The notes under the pieces: model-generated
What the model was told of the DNA's origin: nothing
What the model saw: the letters and a program-made list of their open reading frames with translations, nothing else
Databases searched by the model: none
In this document: in pieces, positions 23,805 to 27,697 of the stretch
Position numbering within the stretch: position 1 is the stretch's first letter
Layout: the number at the start of each line of letters is the position of its first letter
Origin: CAVPLM01 sp964497095
Lineage (GTDB): Bacteria; Actinomycetota; Thermoleophilia; RBG-16-64-13
Assembly (NCBI GenBank): GCA_964497095.1
Contig: CAZCCL010000025.1
Location: 1-27,697 of the forward strand
Direction of reading: 5' to 3'
DNA length: 27,697 nucleotides
Made by a program: the position numbers and the translations under genes

Positions 23805-24722
23805 TCAGCGCAGGTTGTCGTCCACGATCCGGGCCATTGCCCTGAGGTGCTCTGCAGATCGTTCAAGCGCCGTCTGCTCGTCCGGGGCGAGGTCCCATTC
23901 CAGGATCTCTTGTATGCCGTTCCGTCCCAGCCTGAGGGGGACGCCCATGCTCAGCTCTTGCTGGCCGTATTCACCCTCCAACACTGCGGAACCGGTAAGG
24001 ATCTCTCCCGTGTTCTTGACGATGGCGCGCGTGATCGCAGCGAGGCCGATAGCACAGGTCCAGCCCGCCGTCCTTCCGGCTTTTAGCTCCTCGAACCGTT
24101 TGAAGAAGGCCGGGCTCTCGCCCCGTATGCTCTGTTTCTCCTCCTCACTTAACGAGAGGGATCGGCCGTCGATGCGCACCGTGCTGAACAGCGGCACTTG
24201 GGTGAAGCCGTGCTCCCCGATCACCCAACCCTCCACTTGGCCGACCTCGACTCCCTTGGCTCGGGCCACGTACTCTCGGAAGCGGAGCGAGTCGTTGAGC
24301 GAGTAGCCGATGAGTCGACGGCGATCGAAACCTCCGGCCCGCCAGGTAGCATAGTTGAGGGCATCGATCGGATTGGTGGCGGTGATCACGACCGCATCCG
24401 GGCAGTGCTCCCGGATCTGCAGAGCGATGTCCCGGACCAGGACCACGTTCTTGGCCAGCATCTCCGTGCGGTCGGCGGTGATGTCCTGGTGTATCCCGGC
24501 GGCGTTGATGACCAGGTGCGAACCAGCGATGTCCTCGTAGGTACCGGCCTTCACCTTGACGCCCAGCGCAGATACGGCCGTGCTCAGGTCGAGGGCATGG
24601 TGCTCTATGACGTTCTCGCGTCGTCCTACGAGGACCATCTCGTCGGCCAGTCCCGAGACAGCGATGTGGAATGCCGCCGCCGATCCGACCACACCCGCGG
24701 CACCAAAGATAGCGATCTTCAT
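23805..24722 (-). CDS. Lactate/malate dehydrogenase family enzyme, NADP-type site
   Basis: This 2-hydroxyacid dehydrogenase of 305 aa has a Rossmann start IFGAAGVVGSAAAFHI and catalytic residues H171 (VIGEHGF), D144 and R147 (NDSLRFRE) and R85 (ADRTEM). At the substrate-loop position that is Gln in LDH and Arg in MDH, the sequence has Q79 (GIHQDITADR), which favours a lactate-type substrate, but the loop is unusual. After the second strand, the Asp that binds NAD is replaced by GRRE, which favours NADP. The ATG at 24722 has AGGTA upstream. It stands as a single gene. The exact substrate is uncertain. Confidence 0.83.
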   Translation of the reverse strand: MKIAIFGAAGVVGSAAAFHIAVSGLADEMVLVGRRENVIEHHALDLSTAVSALGVKVKAGTYEDIAGSHLVINAAGIHQDITADRTEMLAKNVVLVRDIALQIREHCPDAVVITATNPIDALNYATWRAGGFDRRRLIGYSLNDSLRFREYVARAKGVEVGQVEGWVIGEHGFTQVPLFSTVRIDGRSLSLSEEEKQSIRGESPAFFKRFEELKAGRTAGWTCAIGLAAITRAIVKNTGEILTGSAVLEGEYGQQELSMGVPLRLGRNGIQEILEWDLAPDEQTALERSAEHLRAMARIVDDNLR

Positions 24723-24818
24723 TACCTGACCCCTAACTAGCTCGCGTCCAACCAGCTCGCATTCTCAAGGACTCCCGATCACATGACCGACGGAACTCTC
24801 GCCGGATAGCTGCGCGGC

Positions 24819-24844
24819 CCAGGTCCAGCACTATCTGGACCTGG
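24819..24844. promoter_or_regulatory. Perfect 10-bp inverted repeat upstream of the LDH/MDH-type gene
   Basis: CCAGGTCCAG (24819-24828) and CTGGACCTGG (24835-24844) are exact complements around CACTAT. The site is about 100 bases upstream of the dehydrogenase ATG and 101 bases beyond the stop of the preceding gene on the same strand. It could be an operator, or a hairpin between transcription units. There is no T-run on either side. The rest of 24723-24944 shows no coding signal. Confidence 0.5.
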
Positions 24845-24944
24845 ATCCGCTGAGGGTCCCTGACCGGGCCTGAACAAGGTGTTCTTGGCTTCCTGGCAAG
24901 AGCCCGGGCGGAGCTCGAAGACCCTTGGCTCGCCGGGCTTTGCC

Positions 24945-25835
24945 TCAGGTTCCAGGTTCCAGCCCCGCCTGCTCTTCGAGCTCCAGTATCACGGCGGAAT
25001 AGTCCTTCCACTCCAGCCCGGACTGCAGACCCCGCTCGTAGAGCTCGCGAACATAGGTGGTTGCCGGCATCTCTACTCCCACGCCTTCTGCCGCCATGAG
25101 CGCCAGGTCGACGTCCTTGACGATGTTGTGCATGCTCATAGCCGGATGGTCGAAGTCCCGGTCGAGCAGCAGGGGGATCTTGGTCTTGACTACGCCCGAG
25201 CCGACCGCGCTGTTGCCAAGTACCTCCAACATGAGAGCCCAGTCGAGCCCAGCCTTCTCTCCCATGACCAGCCCCTCGGCCCACACCTGCATGGTGCCCG
25301 CGATCATCATCTGATGGATGAGCTTCAAGTAGCGGGAGTGCTCTCCCGGACCGACGAAGTATCTTGTCTCGCCCAGCACGGCGAGGACAGGATCGGCCGC
25401 CTCGAACACAGCCCGGTCGCCCGAGGCGAGGATGGTCAGCTTCCCGGCTTCGGCAACCACCATGGTTCCGCTCACCGGCGCTCGCAGGAACCCGACGCCG
25501 CGAGATTCAAGCTCGGCGGCGATCTCAGCCGATTCGGCCGGAGCGATGGTGGCGAAATCGACGAACAATCCTGGCAGAGGATCGGCCTCGAGCACGCCGC
25601 CCGGCCCGACAAGGACGCTCTTGAGGGCCGGCCCGTCGGTGAGATTGCTGAGGACCATGTCCCTTCCGGCCGCGGCCTCAGCAGGAGAAGCCGCGACGAA
25701 GGCGCCCTTCCCCGCCAAGGGGATGGTCTTCTCACGCGTGCGGTTCCAGACTGTCACCTCGTGACCTGCGGCCAGAAGACGGGCCGACATCCTTGAGCCC
25801 ATGACACCCATGCCGAGGAAGCCTATACGAGTCAC
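24945..25835 (-). CDS. 3-hydroxyisobutyrate dehydrogenase-family (beta-hydroxyacid) NAD(P) enzyme
   Basis: This protein of 296 aa has an N-terminal GFLGMGVMGSRMSARLLAAG nucleotide site, then VWNRTREK, whose Arg-Thr after the second strand favours NADP. The substrate motif APVSGTMVVAEAGKLTILAS lies at 119-138. The catalytic Lys is K171 in SRYLKLIHQMM. The usual K-x-x-N-N has become K-x-x-H-Q, so the conserved Asn is missing and the substrate may be unusual. The GTG at 25835 is chosen because GGGAGGT lies 7 bases upstream; the frame runs further but without family sequence. A long leader of about 200 bases separates it from its likely promoter. Confidence 0.87.
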   Translation of the reverse strand: MTRIGFLGMGVMGSRMSARLLAAGHEVTVWNRTREKTIPLAGKGAFVAASPAEAAAGRDMVLSNLTDGPALKSVLVGPGGVLEADPLPGLFVDFATIAPAESAEIAAELESRGVGFLRAPVSGTMVVAEAGKLTILASGDRAVFEAADPVLAVLGETRYFVGPGEHSRYLKLIHQMMIAGTMQVWAEGLVMGEKAGLDWALMLEVLGNSAVGSGVVKTKIPLLLDRDFDHPAMSMHNIVKDVDLALMAAEGVGVEMPATTYVRELYERGLQSGLEWKDYSAVILELEEQAGLEPGT

Positions 25836-26048
25836 CGATCTACCTCCCAATCCGCTGAAAAGGGGGCACGCGAGCCGGTTGCTCCGACCGAAGGCCAAGA
25901 GCCGCCAGGCGCAGGCCTTCGATAGCTCGATTCGCCCTTCGCACGCTGCGTCAGCCGCCCAAAGCCGCCAAGACCTCCGCCGTCTTACGAACCTTCCTTC
26001 GATCGGTCTGCACTGGTTAGCATGCACTAGATTAGTACACGTTGGCTC

Positions 26049-26078
26049 CTTATGGAACATGCGGACCGCCTCTGTCAA
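26049..26078 (-). promoter_or_regulatory. Putative promoter of the beta-hydroxyacid dehydrogenase gene
   Basis: On the minus strand a perfect TTGACA (26078-26073) is followed by 18 bases and CATAAG (26054-26049), which matches the -10 consensus at 4 of 6. Transcription would start near 26042. Two related 10-11 base units, CACTGGTTAG (26011-26020) and CACTAGATTAG (26025-26035), lie just downstream and could be an operator. The stretch 25836-26010 is an untranslated leader as far as I can see. Confidence 0.45.
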
Positions 26079-26152
26079 TGAAGTCCAAGAGAGCATCTGC
26101 GGAGCACGTCGAGCTTGGCGAGCGGCTGGGCACAAAGGCCCTCGAAATCGGT

Positions 26153-26806
26153 TTATCCCCGGGGTTTGGTCACGATGTCGGCTAGGATCCGGTCAAACAT
26201 CTCCTCGGACAGGCCCTCGGTGACCACCTCGGGAAGATCCATGAGCGAGGCGACATCCTCGAACCAGTAGAAGCCCATGACTCGCCAGGCTATGCGCCTG
26301 GGGTCCACCTCGGGCCCGATAGTTCCCTGAGCCTTACCCTCTTCGACGATAGCCGCGACCTCATCGACGATGGCGAGGTTTCTGCTCCTTACCCGGTCTC
26401 GCAGGCCGGTCTCCGGTGGGGCCAGCATGAACTCGAAAAGGGGATCGACGAACCTGAGTCTCTTCGCATTGGTCTCCCGGGTGTGGTATTCGCCGATCTT
26501 GCGAAGACATTCGACGGCATCCGTCTCGTCGGAAGACCGGACTACCTCCTCGGCCCGGTCGAAGACGACATCCAGCGCAGCCAAGAGCATCTCCCGGCGG
26601 CTGTCGAAGTACTTGTAGAGCGTAGGCTCGGTGACACCGGCAGCCGCGGCGATACGCGCGGTCGTTGTTGCCTGGACCCCGTGTTTCGCCACCAGACTCA
26701 GCACCACCTCGATGATCTGGGCCCTTCGCTCGGCCGCGCTCATCCGCTGCGGCTTGCTCGGACTCGCCTTCGATGTGAGTGAATCACGTACCTTCGGACT
26801 CACCAC
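26153..26806 (-). CDS. TetR-family transcriptional regulator
   Basis: This repressor-type protein has 217 aa. The N-terminal TetR domain spans about 26-72: RRAQIIEVVLSLVAKHGVQA, TTTARIAAAAGVTEPTLYKY then FDSRREML. The remaining 140 residues are the variable ligand-binding and dimer domain, whose ligand is unknown. The start is the GTG at 26806 with GGGAG 6 bases upstream; a frame open to 26959 would run over the likely operator, and an ATG at 26743 lacks a binding site. The gene is divergent from the MFS gene, a typical arrangement in which the TetR protein controls the transporter. It may also act on the dehydrogenase gene downstream. Confidence 0.9.
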   Translation of the reverse strand: MVSPKVRDSLTSKASPSKPQRMSAAERRAQIIEVVLSLVAKHGVQATTTARIAAAAGVTEPTLYKYFDSRREMLLAALDVVFDRAEEVVRSSDETDAVECLRKIGEYHTRETNAKRLRFVDPLFEFMLAPPETGLRDRVRSRNLAIVDEVAAIVEEGKAQGTIGPEVDPRRIAWRVMGFYWFEDVASLMDLPEVVTEGLSEEMFDRILADIVTKPRG

Positions 26807-26846
26807 GGACCACTCCCTATTCTGCGTCCGTCGCTCGGTGCTCAGA

Positions 26847-26896
26847 GGTGCGCCATGTTGCCGACGACGAATCGTAACATAGTCCTTCGACGCACC
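26847..26896. promoter_or_regulatory. Nested inverted repeats, candidate TetR operator
   Basis: An inner pair ATGTTGCCGA (26855-26864) and TCGTAACAT (26872-26880) is complementary except for one base, across seven bases. An outer pair GGTGCG (26847-26852) and CGCACC (26891-26896) is exact. The structure lies between the divergent TetR and MFS starts, where such a repressor would bind. It is a prediction from symmetry only. Confidence 0.42.
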
Positions 26897-26976
26897 ATCT
26901 TGCACTTGGCTTGAAACCAACTGCCGATGCACCGGGTACACTGTCGCCGCACTGAGCACCTCTCGAGGAGAACGCC

Positions 26977-27697
26977 TTGCGCTTGACGCGCAGTCCTACA
27001 TACCGATGGGTCGTACTCGCCGTAGCCTTCCTGGGCGTCTTCGGAGCCCTGGGTTTCGGCCGCTTCGGCTACAGCGCCGTGCTCCCTTCTATGCAGGAGG
27101 CCCTGGGGATCAGCAGCGCCGCCGCGGGCTCGCTCGCCTCCTGGAACCTGGCCGGCTACACGCTGATGGCAGCAGTCGGAGGCATTCTCGCTGCCCGGCT
27201 GGGTCCACGGCTGATGATCGCGGCGGGCATGATCGTAACCGCGGCAGGCATGCTCCTTACCGGCTTCTCGGACGGACTCCTGGGAGCCTCGGCGGCTCGG
27301 CTGCTGACCGGGATGGGAAACGGCCTGGTCTTGGTCCCTTCGATCACCCTCATGGCCGCTTGGTTCGACCTGCGCCAACTCGGTCTGGCTTCGAGCATCG
27401 TGCCCACCGGCTCGTCGTTGGCCCTGGTGATCGTGGGACCCATCGTCCCGCGCGTCATCGAGGCAGGAGGGGACGAGGGCTGGCGCCTTGCCTGGTATTT
27501 CTTCGCCGGGATCACGATCTGCTTGGCGCTGCTGAGCGCCATCGTGCAGCGCGACCGCCCCCGTTTCGTCGCCTCGTCCCGCGGGCAGACCTTCCATCCG
27601 GCAGCCTCCGATCTTTCGGCATCCCGGAGGCATCAGACCGGGAGCACTTCGCGCGATCTGAGGAGCATCCTCCGTTCCAGGTACGCTTGGCACCTAG
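26977..27697 (+). CDS. MFS transporter (partial, C-terminus cut by window edge)
   Basis: This is the first 240 residues of a major facilitator superfamily permease, about six helices. The opening LGFGRFGYSAVLPSMQEALG resembles the YbfB/YjiJ-like group. The helix 2-3 loop LAARLGPRLMIAAGM and RLLTGMGNGLVLVPS in helix 4 are typical of the superfamily. After helix 6 a polar loop (about 195-240) begins, the usual middle loop. The start is TTG at 26977, five bases after CGAGGAGAAC. The substrate is unknown; control by the divergent TetR gene is likely. Confidence 0.88.
   Translation, partial: MRLTRSPTYRWVVLAVAFLGVFGALGFGRFGYSAVLPSMQEALGISSAAAGSLASWNLAGYTLMAAVGGILAARLGPRLMIAAGMIVTAAGMLLTGFSDGLLGASAARLLTGMGNGLVLVPSITLMAAWFDLRQLGLASSIVPTGSSLALVIVGPIVPRVIEAGGDEGWRLAWYFFAGITICLALLSAIVQRDRPRFVASSRGQTFHPAASDLSASRRHQTGSTSRDLRSILRSRYAWHL

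Overview
The window is GC-rich, uses many GTG and TTG starts, and packs its genes tightly with ATGA/GTGA overlaps. It looks like a chromosomal segment of an actinobacterium. The evidence is the Thr/Ser-rich linker behind an N-terminal zinc ribbon, the base composition, the start-codon use, and the FadR-type GntR and MFS families. The exact class cannot be fixed from the sequence; a deep-branching or uncultured, possibly anaerobic lineage would fit. No rRNA, tRNA, CRISPR array, insertion sequence or phage gene was seen.

Region 1 (1-10126, minus strand) is an operon for respiratory complex I in the order nuoA-B-C-D-H-I-J-K-L-M-N, with nuoN cut by the window start. nuoE, nuoF and nuoG, the NADH-input module, are absent: nuoD overlaps nuoH by 4 bases. 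The operon therefore encodes an 11-subunit, quinone-reducing, proton-pumping complex whose electron donor is not given here. A plausible sigma-70-type promoter lies at 10199-10227.

Region 2 (10127-17046) starts with tatC on the plus strand, preceded by a possible 22-residue basic leader peptide. Next comes a gene in which a FadR-type GntR regulator is fused to a Cof-type HAD phosphatase, with a palindrome at its promoter. A convergent minus-strand pair follows (TSUP/TauE-type anion exporter and DUF1634 membrane protein). Then come a shortened cupin-like gene, a membrane-anchored zinc-ribbon protein with a predicted extracellular beta-propeller, and an MDR-family oxidoreductase.

Region 3 (17047-18898) holds a noncoding stretch with two perfect hairpins, the remains of a short-chain dehydrogenase gene, an intact iron-dependent alcohol dehydrogenase, and the C-terminal remnant of a RidA gene. 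Region 4 (18896-23211, minus) is a small operon tag-ackA-xfp. Phosphoketolase makes acetyl phosphate from xylulose-5-P or fructose-6-P, and acetate kinase converts it to acetate and ATP. Region 5 (23300-27697) contains a broken DUF5674 gene, a lactate/malate dehydrogenase-family enzyme with an NADP-like cofactor site, a 3-hydroxyisobutyrate dehydrogenase-family enzyme, a TetR regulator, and a divergent, incomplete MFS transporter.

Two themes stand out. First, fermentation and redox enzymes (phosphoketolase, acetate kinase, Fe-ADH, LDH/MDH, beta-hydroxyacid dehydrogenase, MDR) sit beside a complex I without an NADH module. Second, at least four small genes (SDR, RidA, DUF5674, cupin-like) look eroded by internal deletions or frameshifts while the long genes around them are intact.
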